Source of the DNA: Planotetraspora sp. A-T 1434
GTDB lineage: Bacteria; Actinomycetota; Actinomycetes; Streptosporangiales; Streptosporangiaceae
DNA: 64,000 bases
NCBI RefSeq assembly: GCF_025420585.1
Contig: NZ_JAOEGB010000021.1
Location: 1 to 64,000, forward strand
Direction of reading: 5' to 3'
In this document: positions 8,670 to 17,485 of the stretch, piece after piece
Layout of the letters: each line of letters begins with the position of its first letter
Numbering within the stretch: position 1 is the first letter of the stretch
Program-made: the position numbers and the translations under genes
The notes under the pieces: model-generated
Database searches by the model: none
What the model was told of the DNA's origin: nothing
Seen by the model: the letters and a program-made list of their open reading frames with translations, nothing else

Positions 8670-9533
8670 ATGGGCATGGTCAGCACGGTTGGGCTCGTAC
8701 TGCACCCTCGGCGTGACTCGGCGGAGGCGATCGAGACGATCGTCGAGTGGGCGCGCGGGCGCGATGTCACGGTGCTCGGCCTTCCCGACGAGGTGGGCCG
8801 CATCGACTGCAGTGCCGTACCGGTCGATGCGGAGACCCTGGTCAAGCGGGCCGACCTGCTCGTCAGTCTGGGCGGTGACGGCACGATGCTGCGGACGATG
8901 CGGTTGATCGAAGGTCATCCCACGCCCATCCTGGGCGTCAACCTGGGCAGGCTCGGGTTCCTCCCCGAGATCGACGTGGAGGACCTGCCGCCCGCCCTGT
9001 CGGCCATCGACAGCCACCGGTTCACCGTCGAGCCGCGCATGGCGATCCAGGCCACCGGTTCGGACGGGAAGACGGCGACCGCGTTCAACGACATCGCGCT
9101 GGTACGGATCCCCGGCGACGGGCTGTCCGCCGTGGCGGTCAACGTGTACGGGCATCCGTTCGTGCGGTACGCCGCCGACGCCGTGATCGTCGCCACCTCC
9201 ACGGGGTCCACCGCGTACAGCTTCTCCGCGGGAGGCCCGATCGTCTCGCCCACGGTGGAGGGTTTCCTCGTCGTCCCGGCGGCGGCGCACTCGGCGTTCA
9301 ACCGGGCCCTCGTCCTGTCGGCCGACGAGGAGGTCACCCTCGACGTCCTCCCCACCAGCGGGCAGCTCGCCATGGAGGTGGACGGCACGATCGGCGGCTA
9401 CCTGTGCCCGGGAGACCGCCTGACCGTGACCGCCCTCCGCGCCGCCGCGCAGGTCGTACGGCTCGGCACCACGACCTTCTACGAACGCGCCCGCCGCAAG
9501 CTCCGCGTCAACGGCAGCGCCGAGGTCGACTGA
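8670..9533 (+). CDS. nadK: NAD kinase
   Basis: Makes NADP+ from NAD+ and ATP (or polyphosphate). The protein has 287 residues, normal for the family. The nucleotide motif LVSLGGDGTMLRTMR (Gly-Gly-Asp-Gly at 68-71), the AFNDIAL segment, the TGSTAYSFSAGGPIV motif and the C-terminal VDGT loop are all present. ATG 8670 is chosen over an earlier in-frame GTG (8631) because of the leaderless promoter and the start of the conserved fold. It sits 46 bp behind the kinase gene; NADP supply next to a putative NADPH-dependent reductase-regulator is suggestive. Confidence 0.9.
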   Translation: MGMVSTVGLVLHPRRDSAEAIETIVEWARGRDVTVLGLPDEVGRIDCSAVPVDAETLVKRADLLVSLGGDGTMLRTMRLIEGHPTPILGVNLGRLGFLPEIDVEDLPPALSAIDSHRFTVEPRMAIQATGSDGKTATAFNDIALVRIPGDGLSAVAVNVYGHPFVRYAADAVIVATSTGSTAYSFSAGGPIVSPTVEGFLVVPAAAHSAFNRALVLSADEEVTLDVLPTSGQLAMEVDGTIGGYLCPGDRLTVTALRAAAQVVRLGTTTFYERARRKLRVNGSAEVD

Positions 9534-9536
9534 CGC

Positions 9537-10361
9537 TCAGCCGTCCGCCCGCGACGGGGAGACACGGCCGACGCCACAGAGGAAGTACGCCTTCGTCCGC
9601 TCGATGGACGGGTCGATGAAGGGGTTGTCCGGGCGCCAATCGTGCAGGTTGACCATGCCGGGCTCGACGAGGTCGAGTCCCTCGAAGAACGGCGCGATCT
9701 CGCCCGTCATTCGCGCGACGAACTGGGCGCTGGCGTTCTGGTAGACCTTCTCCACCCCGGGCGCGACCTCGGGACGCGCGTCGGCCGCGACGTGCGAGAT
9801 CGCCATGTGGCTGCCCGGCGCGAGGGCCCCCCGGATCTGGGCGATGATCGCTGCGGGGTGGTCGGAGTCCGGGATGAAATGCATGATGGCGAGCAGGAGG
9901 ACGGCGATCGGCTGAGAGAAGTCCAGGTGCTCGCGCAGCTCCCGGTTGTTCAGGATGTCCTGGGGACGGCGCAGATCGCCCTCGACGACCCGGACGAGCG
10001 GGGTGTCCTGGAGGAGGGCACGGGCATGCGCGAGGACCTGCGGGTCGTTGTCCACGTAGACGGTCCGGGCGTCGGGGGCGTGCTCGCGCGCCACCTCGTG
10101 CACGTTGCGCTGGGTGGGCAGGCCGGCGCCGATGTCGAGGAACTGCCGGATGCCGCGCTCGGCGAGGAAGCGCACGGCCCGGACGAGGAACTCGCGGTTC
10201 TCGCGGATGCCGATGGGGATCTCGGGGACGTAGCGCAGGACCTGCTCGGCCGCCACCCTGTCGGCGGGCAGGTTGTCCTTGCCGCCGAGGAAGTAGTCGT
10301 ACATACGTGCCGCATTGGGGACGGTGGGGTCGAAGCCGTTACCGAGGACATCCGGGTCCAT
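9537..10361 (-). CDS. SAM-dependent methyltransferase, DUF574 family
   Basis: Actinobacteria-specific methyltransferase family (Methyltransf_19), 274 residues. The hallmark N-terminus is VPNAARMYDYFLGGKDNLPADR, followed by the SAM-binding FLDIGAGLPT and the acidic motif TVYVDNDPQVLAHA. Substrate unknown; members abound in actinomycetes. Start ATG 10361 follows GGGGAGG by six bases; an in-frame start five codons earlier lacks such a site. The stop lies 3 bp from the NAD kinase stop, so the two genes converge with almost no space. Confidence 0.88.
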   Translation of the reverse strand: MDPDVLGNGFDPTVPNAARMYDYFLGGKDNLPADRVAAEQVLRYVPEIPIGIRENREFLVRAVRFLAERGIRQFLDIGAGLPTQRNVHEVAREHAPDARTVYVDNDPQVLAHARALLQDTPLVRVVEGDLRRPQDILNNRELREHLDFSQPIAVLLLAIMHFIPDSDHPAAIIAQIRGALAPGSHMAISHVAADARPEVAPGVEKVYQNASAQFVARMTGEIAPFFEGLDLVEPGMVNLHDWRPDNPFIDPSIERTKAYFLCGVGRVSPSRADG

Positions 10362-10473
10362 GCGTATCCTCCCCATTAGTCGACACTTCGGGCGATCTTA
10401 GATTAGACACTAAATTGCATGGTATTTCGTTAAACAATGGTAGGAATATCGCACTTCCTGTCATGATCGTCTC
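10362..10473. promoter_or_regulatory. AT-rich divergent promoter region
   Basis: This 112-bp spacer separates the divergent methyltransferase and MFS genes and is clearly richer in A/T than its surroundings (for instance TTAGATTAGACACTAAATT at 10398-10416). It must carry promoters in both directions. I see no convincing paired -35/-10 set, apart from a weak CATGAT six bases before the MFS start. Confidence 0.45.
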
Positions 10474-11805
10474 ATGGCCGCTTCCCCCCGGCGCCGGGTC
10501 CTGGGCGCCCAGCTCGCCTCCGGAATCACCCCCGTCAACATGTGGGCCCTGCTGTTCTTCGCGACCATCGGCACGGCGGTGGTGTCCTTCCTGCCGTCGG
10601 CGCAGCCGCACATCCTGACGACGATCCTCGGCGTGCCGGAGTCGCGCCAGGGGACGACGATCGGCGTGCTCAACCTCGCGGCCGAACTCGCGATGGTGCT
10701 GAGCCTCGCGTGGTACGGCGCGCTCGCCGATCGGGCCGGTCGGCGGCTCGTCGTGCTGGCCGGCCTCGGGCTGTGCGCGGCCGGCACCGCGCTGTTCCCG
10801 TTCGCCGGAAGCACGGCCGTCCTCGTGGCGCTCCGTGTGGTGTTCGGGCTGGGCGTGGCCGCGATCAACGCGATGCTGTCGACCATCGCGATCGACTACG
10901 TCCGCACCCGCTCGCGCGGGACGTCGTACGGGCTGATCGGCGTCTTCGGCGGGCTCGGCGCGGTGATCGCCGTGCTCGCCCTCGTCCGGCTGCCGCAGAC
11001 GCTGGAGGCCGCGGGGCTGGAGCCGGTCGCCGCGGCGCGGCTGGCGTTCCTGGTGATCGCGGCCGGGATCCTGGTGTCCGCGGGCGCGCTGTCGCTGTCG
11101 CTGTCGCGGGTGAGAGTGAGCTCCGTCGGCGAGCGGACCCCGCTGCCCCGGCTCGTCCGCGAGGGCGTGTCGCTGGCGCGCGATCCGGGCGTCGCCTTCT
11201 CGTACGCGGCGTCGTTCGTCGCGCGAGCAGACCTCGCCATCGTCGTGTCCTTCATGACCCTGTGGATCTCCGACTACGCCAAGGGGCACGCGGGCATGAC
11301 CAGCGCCGAGGCCGTGGCCAAGGCGGGCGCGATCGTGGGGATCTCGCAGACGGTCGCGCTCGTCACCGCGCCGCTGTTCGGCTGGCTGGGCGACCGCGTG
11401 CGCCGCCAGGACATGGTCATCATCGCCCAGGTCGTCGCCGGGGTGGCGTACCTGTCGACGCTGCTGGTCGCGGATCCCCTCGGCCCCGGCATGATGGTCG
11501 TCGCCGTGTTCATCGGCCTGGGCGAGATCGCGGTCATCACCACGGCCGGCCCGCTGCTCGCGCAGCAGGCGCCCGCCGACGTGCGGGGGTCGGCGTTCGG
11601 CGTGCACACGCTCTGCGGCGCGGCCGGCGTAATGATCATCTCGGCGCTGGGCGGCGTGCTGCACGACACGTGGCGGCCCGCCGGGCCGTTCGTCGTCTCC
11701 GGCGCGGCCGGCCTGCTGGTCGCCGCGTACGGCATGTCCGTACGGCGGCGGATCGCGGCCAGGGCGGACGCCGACCTGGCCGGGGAGACGGTTCCCGTCG
11801 ACTGA
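10474..11805 (+). CDS. Major facilitator superfamily transporter
   Basis: Integral membrane protein of 443 residues with about twelve hydrophobic segments in two six-helix halves and a middle cytoplasmic loop around residues 205-235 (LSRVRVSSVGERTPLPRLVREG). The MFS signature between helices 2 and 3 is WYGALADRAGRRLVV, and a matching GWLGDRVRRQDMV lies in the second half. Probably a proton-coupled exporter of drugs or metabolites; the substrate is not readable. The gene is monocistronic: divergent neighbour on the left, convergent on the right. Confidence 0.88.
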   Translation: MAASPRRRVLGAQLASGITPVNMWALLFFATIGTAVVSFLPSAQPHILTTILGVPESRQGTTIGVLNLAAELAMVLSLAWYGALADRAGRRLVVLAGLGLCAAGTALFPFAGSTAVLVALRVVFGLGVAAINAMLSTIAIDYVRTRSRGTSYGLIGVFGGLGAVIAVLALVRLPQTLEAAGLEPVAAARLAFLVIAAGILVSAGALSLSLSRVRVSSVGERTPLPRLVREGVSLARDPGVAFSYAASFVARADLAIVVSFMTLWISDYAKGHAGMTSAEAVAKAGAIVGISQTVALVTAPLFGWLGDRVRRQDMVIIAQVVAGVAYLSTLLVADPLGPGMMVVAVFIGLGEIAVITTAGPLLAQQAPADVRGSAFGVHTLCGAAGVMIISALGGVLHDTWRPAGPFVVSGAAGLLVAAYGMSVRRRIAARADADLAGETVPVD

Positions 11806-11908
11806 CAGTGATGATGTAGATGAGCGCCTCCCGGCGGGGCGTGCCGCCGTCCCACAGCCGTACGGCCCCGGGACGGCATCGGCCTTGCCGCCCGAGCGGC
11901 TCCAACCG

Positions 11909-12910
11909 CTATCCGAGGAGACGGTCGATTTCGGCGAGTTCCTCGGAGGACAGGGGCGGGCCGGCCAGAGCGGCCACGTTCTGCTCAAGCTGAGGGACGC
12001 TGCTCGCGCCGATCAGGACCGACGTGACGCGGCTGTCGCGGAGGATCCAGGAGATCGCGAGCTCGGCGAGGCTCTGCCCACGGGCCTGGGCGACCTTGTT
12101 CAGCCCGCGCAGCGTCTCCAGCAGCTCGGGCGTGAGGTCGTCGCGCGACAGGAAGCGGCCGACGGCCATCCGGGAGTCGGCGGGGACCTCCCCGTCGAGG
12201 TAGCGGCCGGTCAGCAGGCCCTGGGAGAGCGGCGAGTAGGCGATGCACCCGGCCCCCGCGTCCTCAAGCGTGTCGAGCAGCCCACCCTCGATCCAGCGGT
12301 CGAGCATCGAGTAGTTCGGCTGGTGGATCAGCAGCGGGGTGCCGAGCTCCCGCAGGGCGGCCACGGCGCGGGCGGTCTGCTCGGCGGAGTAGTTCGAGAT
12401 GCCGGCGTAGAGCGCCCGGCCGGAGCGGACGGCCGTGTCGAGCGCCCCCATGGTCTCCTCGATGGGCGTCTCGGGGTCGGGGCGGTGGGAGTAGAAGACG
12501 TCGACGTAGTCGAGGTTCATCCGCTTGAGGGACTGGTCCAGGCTCGACAGCATATATTTCCGCGAGCCCCACTCCCCGTACGGCCCGGGCCACATGTCGT
12601 AACCCGCCTTGGTGGAGATGAACAGCTCGTCGCGATACGGCCGGAAGTCGGCCTGGAAGTGCCGTCCGAAGTTCTCCTCCGCCGAGCCGTACGGCGGGCC
12701 GTAGTTGTTGGCCAGGTCGAAGTGGGTGATCCCGAGGTCGAAGGCGCGGCGCAGGACGGCCCGCTGGCGGTCCAGCGGCGTGATGCCGCCGAAGTTGTGC
12801 CACAGCCCGAGGGAGATCTCCGGCAGGAGGACCCCGCTCCGTCCGCTCCGCCGATAGGTCATGGTGTCGTAGCGGCCGGGTGCGGCGGCATAGGGGGACT
12901 GCGGGGACAT
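11909..12910 (-). CDS. Aldo/keto reductase, YghZ (L-glyceraldehyde 3-phosphate reductase) type
   Basis: NADPH-dependent reductase of 333 residues with the AKR barrel. The segments SLGLWHNFGG, FDLANNYGPPYGSAEENFG (catalytic Asp and Tyr), STKAGYDMWPGPYGEWGSRKY (catalytic Lys) and YVDVFYSHRPD match the YghZ/AKR14 subgroup, which reduces L-glyceraldehyde 3-phosphate and methylglyoxal. Start ATG 12910 is preceded by GAGAGG; the frame opens upstream to 13087 but the extra residues are unlike the family. Converges with the MFS gene across 103 bp. Confidence 0.9.
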   Translation of the reverse strand: MSPQSPYAAAPGRYDTMTYRRSGRSGVLLPEISLGLWHNFGGITPLDRQRAVLRRAFDLGITHFDLANNYGPPYGSAEENFGRHFQADFRPYRDELFISTKAGYDMWPGPYGEWGSRKYMLSSLDQSLKRMNLDYVDVFYSHRPDPETPIEETMGALDTAVRSGRALYAGISNYSAEQTARAVAALRELGTPLLIHQPNYSMLDRWIEGGLLDTLEDAGAGCIAYSPLSQGLLTGRYLDGEVPADSRMAVGRFLSRDDLTPELLETLRGLNKVAQARGQSLAELAISWILRDSRVTSVLIGASSVPQLEQNVAALAGPPLSSEELAEIDRLLG

Positions 12911-13160
12911 GCGAGGCCTCTCTTCGTGGACGTACGGCTCCCGCCGGAGTGGCGAAAGCCGTACATAAGGACTATCAGGAAAGACCATGCAGATAGCGCC
13001 CAGGGTCGCAGTCGTGGGCCTCGCTCCCGACCACTCGACCGCGTCCTCGGCGCCATTGCCGCGCTCATCACATCGCCCCGCTCCCATCGCCCCGCTCCCA
13101 TTGACAGGCGTGCCGCCCTGCGGAGGGGCGACGAGCTATGGCATGAGCGGGCCGAGCGCA

Positions 13161-13347
13161 TCAGCGCCGTCGCAAGCGCAGGACCTCTCCCAACGTGCCG
13201 GCCGGCGTCTTGGTCTGGGGCGCGACGTAGTCGATCACCTCGTCGGGAAACTCAGCCCCGGCCGCGAGGGAAACGTCCGTGCTGCGTGTAAAACTTCAGC
13301 AGCAGCGTGAAGGCCAAGCGCGTGCTCACCTGCTTGTCGTTGACTCC
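13161..13347 (-). pseudogene. Tn3-family transposase fragment (DUF4158 part), frameshifted
   Basis: Translation on the minus strand from 13347 gives VSTRLAFTLLLKFYTQHGRF then PRGRG and a stop (TGA 13252-13254). Shifting by one base inside the GGGG run at about 13256-13259 restores EFPDEVIDYVAPQTKTPAG, which continues the same conserved block of the DUF4158 N-terminal region of Tn3-type transposases (family pattern LLLKFxxxxGRFPRGRxElPDEavefVArQvkvPa, from memory). The second frame stops at 13161. Both flanks are missing, so this is a relic of an old insertion, not a working element. Confidence 0.7.
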
Positions 13348-13365
13348 GCGGATATCGGAGATCGG

Positions 13366-13518
13366 CTATAGAAGCCCGCCCGGCCCCGCGGCCAGGAAGC
13401 CGACGGCCCCTCTCAGAAACTCCCAGCCGTCGAGGTAGTAGGGCTTCCTGGCGAGATCGCGACATGTCGCACATTCGCCAATCAAACGATCTTTCGGTGC
13501 GCTAACCGCCGTACCCAT
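13366..13518 (-). CDS. Possible 50-residue protein with CxxC
   Basis: A short frame from ATG 13518 to TAG 13366 encodes a 50-residue product beginning MGTAVSAPKDRLIG, with ECATCRDLARKPYYLDGWEF and a Gly/Leu-rich tail FLAAGPGGLL. The composition looks protein-like (CxxC, aromatic cluster, good codon choice) and unlike random frame shadow. It ends 19 bp from the Tn3 relic, so it may be a remnant or a small real gene. No family recognised, and no strong ribosome-binding site. Confidence 0.35.
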   Translation of the reverse strand: MGTAVSAPKDRLIGECATCRDLARKPYYLDGWEFLRGAVGFLAAGPGGLL

Positions 13519-13565
13519 ACTTCCCGCGGATACTCACGTGCCCCAAACCAGTTGAAGGAGCCTCC

Positions 13566-16500
13566 TTGAGCGCTTTCCCCCCTCGCAAGGCCGGGCTGAT
13601 CGCCTTGGGGGCTGCCCTCATGGCCATGGCGGGAATCCCGCCCGCGATGGCCGCGCCCGGCGCAGAGCCGCCTTCCCCCCTGGCGGCCGCCCTCGCCAAC
13701 ACGGCCGATGGCGTCCACAAGGTGACCCTGATCACCGGTGACACCGTCACCGTGCGCCACAACGGCGGGCGAGCCACCGGACAAGACGGCGCGGAAGACG
13801 AGCGGCAAGACGGCGCCGGCCACAGTGGGAGCCACGGCGGTGGAACGGTGGACGTCCGTCGCCCCGACGGCTCCCCTTCCGAGGCCCACATCGTCGAATC
13901 GGGCGACGACCTGTACGTCTATCCGCAGTCGGTCCTGCCGTACGTCGCGGCCGGAAGGCTGGACAAGCGTCTCTTCGACGTCACGCAGTTGATCAGGGAC
14001 GGGTACGACGACGCGCACCTCGACCGGCTGCCCCTGATCGTGTCCTACAGCGACGGCGCGGCCCAGGCCCGCTCGCAGGGAGTGCCCGAGGGAGCCGCGA
14101 AGGTGCGGACCCTCAGCAGCATCCAGGGCGCGGCGGTGACCGAGGACCGCGACCACTCCGCTGAATTCTGGACCGCGCTCACCGGCGGCACGCACACCGC
14201 CAACGGCACCGGCGCCCGCACCAGCAGCACCGGCCCGGGCACGGGCGTCGCTGCGCCGGCCTTTGCTGGAGGCATCGCTAAGGTGTGGCTGGACGGCAAG
14301 GTCAAGGCCACCCTTTCGGACACCACCGCCCAGATCGGAGCACCCGAGGTCTGGGCCGGGGGGAACACCGGCGAGGGCGTGGACGTGGCCGTCCTGGACA
14401 CCGGCGTGGACGCCGGACACCCCGACCTGGCCGGACGGATCACCGCCTCGGCCAGCTTCGTCCCCGGTGAGGACGTCACCGACCGGCAGGGGCACGGCAC
14501 CCATGTCGCCTCGACCATCGCCGGGACCGGCGCCGCCTCCGACGGCAAGGAGCGGGGCGTCGCCCCCGGCGCGAGCCTGCACATCGGCAAGGTGCTCTCC
14601 AACGCCGGCAGCGGCCAGGACTCCTGGGTCCTGGCCGGCATGGAGTGGGCCGCCCGCGACCAACACGCCAAGGTCATCAGCATGAGCCTGGGCTCCGGCC
14701 CCACCGACGGCTCCGATCCGCTGAGCAAGGCCGTCAACGCGCTGAGCGCGGAGACCGGGGCACTGTTCGTCATCGCGGCGGGCAACCTCGGCGCTCCTTC
14801 CACGGTCTCGGCTCCGGGCGCGGCCGACGCGGCCCTGACGGTCGGCGCGGTCGACACCTCGGACCAGCTCGCGCCGTTCTCCAGCCAGGGTCCGCGCCTG
14901 GCCGACGAGGCGCTGAAGCCGGAGCTCACCGCGCCCGGCGTCGACGTGCTGGCGGCGCGCTCGCAGTACGCGCCGGAGGGCGTGGGCTACTACCAGACGA
15001 TGAGCGGCACCTCGATGGCCACTCCGCACGTCGCGGGGGCCGCCGCGCTGCTGGCCGCCGCCCACCCGGACTGGAAGGGGCCGCAGATCAAGGACGCCCT
15101 GGTCAGCACCACGAAACCCACCCCGCAGTACGACGCCTACCAGGGTGGAAGCGGTCGCCTGGACGTGGCGGCCGCCGTGCGAGGCACCGTGTTCGCCACG
15201 GCCACCGCCTACACCGGCATCCCCGAGGGGGCCCACCCGGGGACGTCGGAGCACGTGGTGACGTACACCAACACCGCCGAGGAGCCGGTCGTCCTCGACC
15301 TGGCCGTCGACGCTCCGCAGGCTCCCGACGGCCTGTTCGCGCTCTCCGAGAACCAGGTGACGGTGCCCGCCCGCGGGACCGCGACCGTCACTCTCACCAT
15401 GGACCCGAGCCGGGCCGCGACCGGCGCGCACTACACCGGCCAGATCCGGGCGTCCGGCTCCGGCGGCGTGGTGCTGGCCCACACCACGATCGGCGTCGGC
15501 ACGGTGCGCGAGTTCCACACGCTGTCGCTCATCCTCAAGGACGGCGCGGGCAGGCCGATGTCCGGCACGGTGGAGTTCATCGGGGAACACAGCCCCTTGG
15601 ACTTCCTCTACGTGGACGAGACGGGCAGGCTGGATCTGGCGCTCCCGAAGGACGTCTACTCCGCGATGGCGTTCGTCAACGTGCGGGGCACGCATGGCCC
15701 CCACTCCCTCGGGCTCGCCCTGCTGGGAGATCCCGAGATCGTCCTCGACCACGACACCGAGGTCGTCCTCGACGCGTCCGCCGCGCACCAGGTCAAGGCC
15801 ACCACGCCCAGGGAGAGCGCGACGACGTTCGAGCGCATGGAGTACTACCGCTCGCTGAACTGGCCCTGGCGGTCGTTCCTCCTGTCCGGGGATCGTTACG
15901 ACAGCATCTGGGCGCAGCCGACCGGGGAGAAGGTGACCCACGGCGACTTCTACTTCACCGCCCGCTGGCGCAAGGAGCAGCCTCTTCTGGCGGTGGTGTC
16001 GAAGACCACGGACTACACCGACGTGCTTCCGCAGTCGGGCACGACGCGCCTTCCGGAGGGACATTGGGACCTCCGCGCCGTCTACGCGGGCAACGGCAGC
16101 CCCTCCGACTACGCCGGGCTGGACGCCAAGGGCAAGGCCGTCGTCGTACGGCGCGACCCAGCGGTGATCGGCGACCGCGAGCAGGCCGCGGCGGCAGCGG
16201 CGGCCGGAGCGAAGCTGCTTCTCGTGCAGAACGACCAGATCGGCCGGGAGGTGCGGAACTACAGCCCCACCCCGCTCGACCGCTCCCCGATCGAGGTGGC
16301 CCTGCTCAGCACGGACGAGGGAGAGAAGCTCATCGCGCAGGCGCGAGGCGGCAAGAACACGCTGGAGGTGACCTCCACGCCCGTCAGTGACTACGTTTAC
16401 GACCTCGTCGAGATGCGGCATGGGGCAATCCCCGCCGACGTGGTGTACCGCGCGGACCGGAGCAACCTGGCCCGCGTCGACGTGGCCTTCCGCCACCCGG

Positions 16501-17390
16501 ATCCGACGCGCCGCGGCGGCGAGTTCCGCTTCGACTGGCCGTCCTACTCCGAGTGGGGCATCGGCTCCCTGACGGACGAGCCCGTACGCGGCAGCCGTAC
16601 GGACTGGGTCTCCACGGGCGGCGGCTACCGCTGGGGCCAGGAGGCGTACGTCGAGGGCATGCTGTACCAGATCGACGCCCGGGCGAGCTACCGGCCCGGT
16701 AGCACCACCAAGGAGGAGTGGTTCGCGCCCATCGAGCGGCCACACCTGAACGACAACTACAAGCTGCCCCGCCGCACCGGTGACACGCTGAGCATCGACA
16801 TCCCCGGCTGGGGCGGGGCCGACCACGTCGGCATGTCCATGGACTACCAGGGCATGCGGCACACCCTGTCCCTCTACCAGGGGGACACCCTCCTCCGGCA
16901 GGCGACCTTCAACACGTGGGTCTCGGCGGACGCGCCCGGCCCCGGGCGGCTCCCGTACCGGGTCGTGCTGGCCGCGGAACGGGATCCCCAGGTCAGCCCC
17001 TACTCGTCGAAGACCCGCACGGAGTGGGACTTCCAGTCCGAGACCTCTCCCGGGGAGGAGGGCTCGGTCCTGCCTCTGCTCCAGCTCGACTACGCGGTGG
17101 ACACGGACGCGGACGGCAGGGTCCGGCGCGAGGGCGACCTGGCCGTCAGCGTGGCGCACCTTCCCGGCGCCGTGGGCGCGGGCGCGGTCGGGCCGATAAC
17201 CCTCGACGTGTCCTACGACGACGGGGCGACCTGGCATAGGGCGTCGCTGACGTCGACGGGCGCCGGCGCGTGGAGGGCGGGCCTGCACGCCCCGGTGACC
17301 GCCCGATACGTCTCCATCCGGGCCGCCGCCCGGGACACCAAGGGCAATGCGGTCACCCAGACCGTCATCCGCGCCGCCGGTCTCCGGTAA
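13566..17390 (+). CDS. Secreted S8 subtilisin-family protease, 1274 residues
   Basis: Large exported serine protease. A signal peptide covers about residues 1-30 (LIALGAALMAMAGIPPAMAA); a propeptide region runs to about 255. The catalytic triad is Asp278 (VAVLDTGVD), His313 (GHGTHVAS) and Ser483 (GTSMATPHVAG), with oxyanion Asn407 (AAGN). The catalytic domain ends near 540; some 730 further residues contain beta-sandwich-like repeats and a PA-like stretch (VVVRRDPAVIGDREQAAAAAAAGAKLLLVQN). Translation starts at TTG 13566, six bases after GAAGGAG. Common in actinomycetes as an extracellular nutrient protease. It is followed by a long hairpin at 17419. Confidence 0.93.
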   Translation: MSAFPPRKAGLIALGAALMAMAGIPPAMAAPGAEPPSPLAAALANTADGVHKVTLITGDTVTVRHNGGRATGQDGAEDERQDGAGHSGSHGGGTVDVRRPDGSPSEAHIVESGDDLYVYPQSVLPYVAAGRLDKRLFDVTQLIRDGYDDAHLDRLPLIVSYSDGAAQARSQGVPEGAAKVRTLSSIQGAAVTEDRDHSAEFWTALTGGTHTANGTGARTSSTGPGTGVAAPAFAGGIAKVWLDGKVKATLSDTTAQIGAPEVWAGGNTGEGVDVAVLDTGVDAGHPDLAGRITASASFVPGEDVTDRQGHGTHVASTIAGTGAASDGKERGVAPGASLHIGKVLSNAGSGQDSWVLAGMEWAARDQHAKVISMSLGSGPTDGSDPLSKAVNALSAETGALFVIAAGNLGAPSTVSAPGAADAALTVGAVDTSDQLAPFSSQGPRLADEALKPELTAPGVDVLAARSQYAPEGVGYYQTMSGTSMATPHVAGAAALLAAAHPDWKGPQIKDALVSTTKPTPQYDAYQGGSGRLDVAAAVRGTVFATATAYTGIPEGAHPGTSEHVVTYTNTAEEPVVLDLAVDAPQAPDGLFALSENQVTVPARGTATVTLTMDPSRAATGAHYTGQIRASGSGGVVLAHTTIGVGTVREFHTLSLILKDGAGRPMSGTVEFIGEHSPLDFLYVDETGRLDLALPKDVYSAMAFVNVRGTHGPHSLGLALLGDPEIVLDHDTEVVLDASAAHQVKATTPRESATTFERMEYYRSLNWPWRSFLLSGDRYDSIWAQPTGEKVTHGDFYFTARWRKEQPLLAVVSKTTDYTDVLPQSGTTRLPEGHWDLRAVYAGNGSPSDYAGLDAKGKAVVVRRDPAVIGDREQAAAAAAAGAKLLLVQNDQIGREVRNYSPTPLDRSPIEVALLSTDEGEKLIAQARGGKNTLEVTSTPVSDYVYDLVEMRHGAIPADVVYRADRSNLARVDVAFRHPDPTRRGGEFRFDWPSYSEWGIGSLTDEPVRGSRTDWVSTGGGYRWGQEAYVEGMLYQIDARASYRPGSTTKEEWFAPIERPHLNDNYKLPRRTGDTLSIDIPGWGGADHVGMSMDYQGMRHTLSLYQGDTLLRQATFNTWVSADAPGPGRLPYRVVLAAERDPQVSPYSSKTRTEWDFQSETSPGEEGSVLPLLQLDYAVDTDADGRVRREGDLAVSVAHLPGAVGAGAVGPITLDVSYDDGATWHRASLTSTGAGAWRAGLHAPVTARYVSIRAAARDTKGNAVTQTVIRAAGLR

Positions 17391-17418
17391 GCGGTCTCGC
17401 CCGGCACTGCTCGTTGAG

Positions 17419-17467
17419 CACGGTTCGGCCCCGCTGCCCTTTGCCGGGACGGCGGGGCCGAACCGTG
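17419..17467. terminator. 16-bp-stem hairpin between convergent genes
   Basis: A perfect inverted repeat, CACGGTTCGGCCCCGC (17419-17434) with its complement at 17452-17467 and a 17-base loop, lies between the subtilase stop and the alkB stop. There is no T-tract; in GC-rich actinobacteria such stems serve as terminators in both directions. Confidence 0.8.
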
Positions 17468-17485
17468 ACCCGGCCTGGTGACGGC

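Larger units (their letters stand above)
12911..13565. other. 655-bp scar region without an intact gene
   Basis: Between the aldo/keto reductase and the subtilase lie a 14-bp perfect duplication (CATCGCCCCGCTCC, 13071-13098), a decayed Tn3-type transposase fragment (13161-13347) and a 50-codon minus-strand frame (13366-13518), described separately. The last 60 bases hold the ribosome-binding site of the subtilase. The remainder shows no coding signal I trust. Confidence 0.6.

Noticed and set aside
7256-8884. 542-codon minus-strand frame across the kinase gene
   Set aside because: Shadow of the histidine kinase, which has all H, N, G1 and G2 motifs.
10339-11988. 549-codon minus-strand frame across the MFS gene
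   Set aside because: Composition is Arg/Gly/Asp-rich without hydrophobic or catalytic features; the plus strand encodes a clear twelve-helix transporter.
13071-13098. 14-bp duplication as a member of the 15-bp repeat set
   Set aside because: The period is 14, not 15, so it does not keep a reading frame and was left out of that set.
13482-17288. 1268-codon open frame antisense to the subtilase
   Set aside because: Protein is Gly/Arg/Val-rich with no domain; it is the usual antisense shadow of a high-GC gene whose sense frame has a full catalytic triad and signal peptide.
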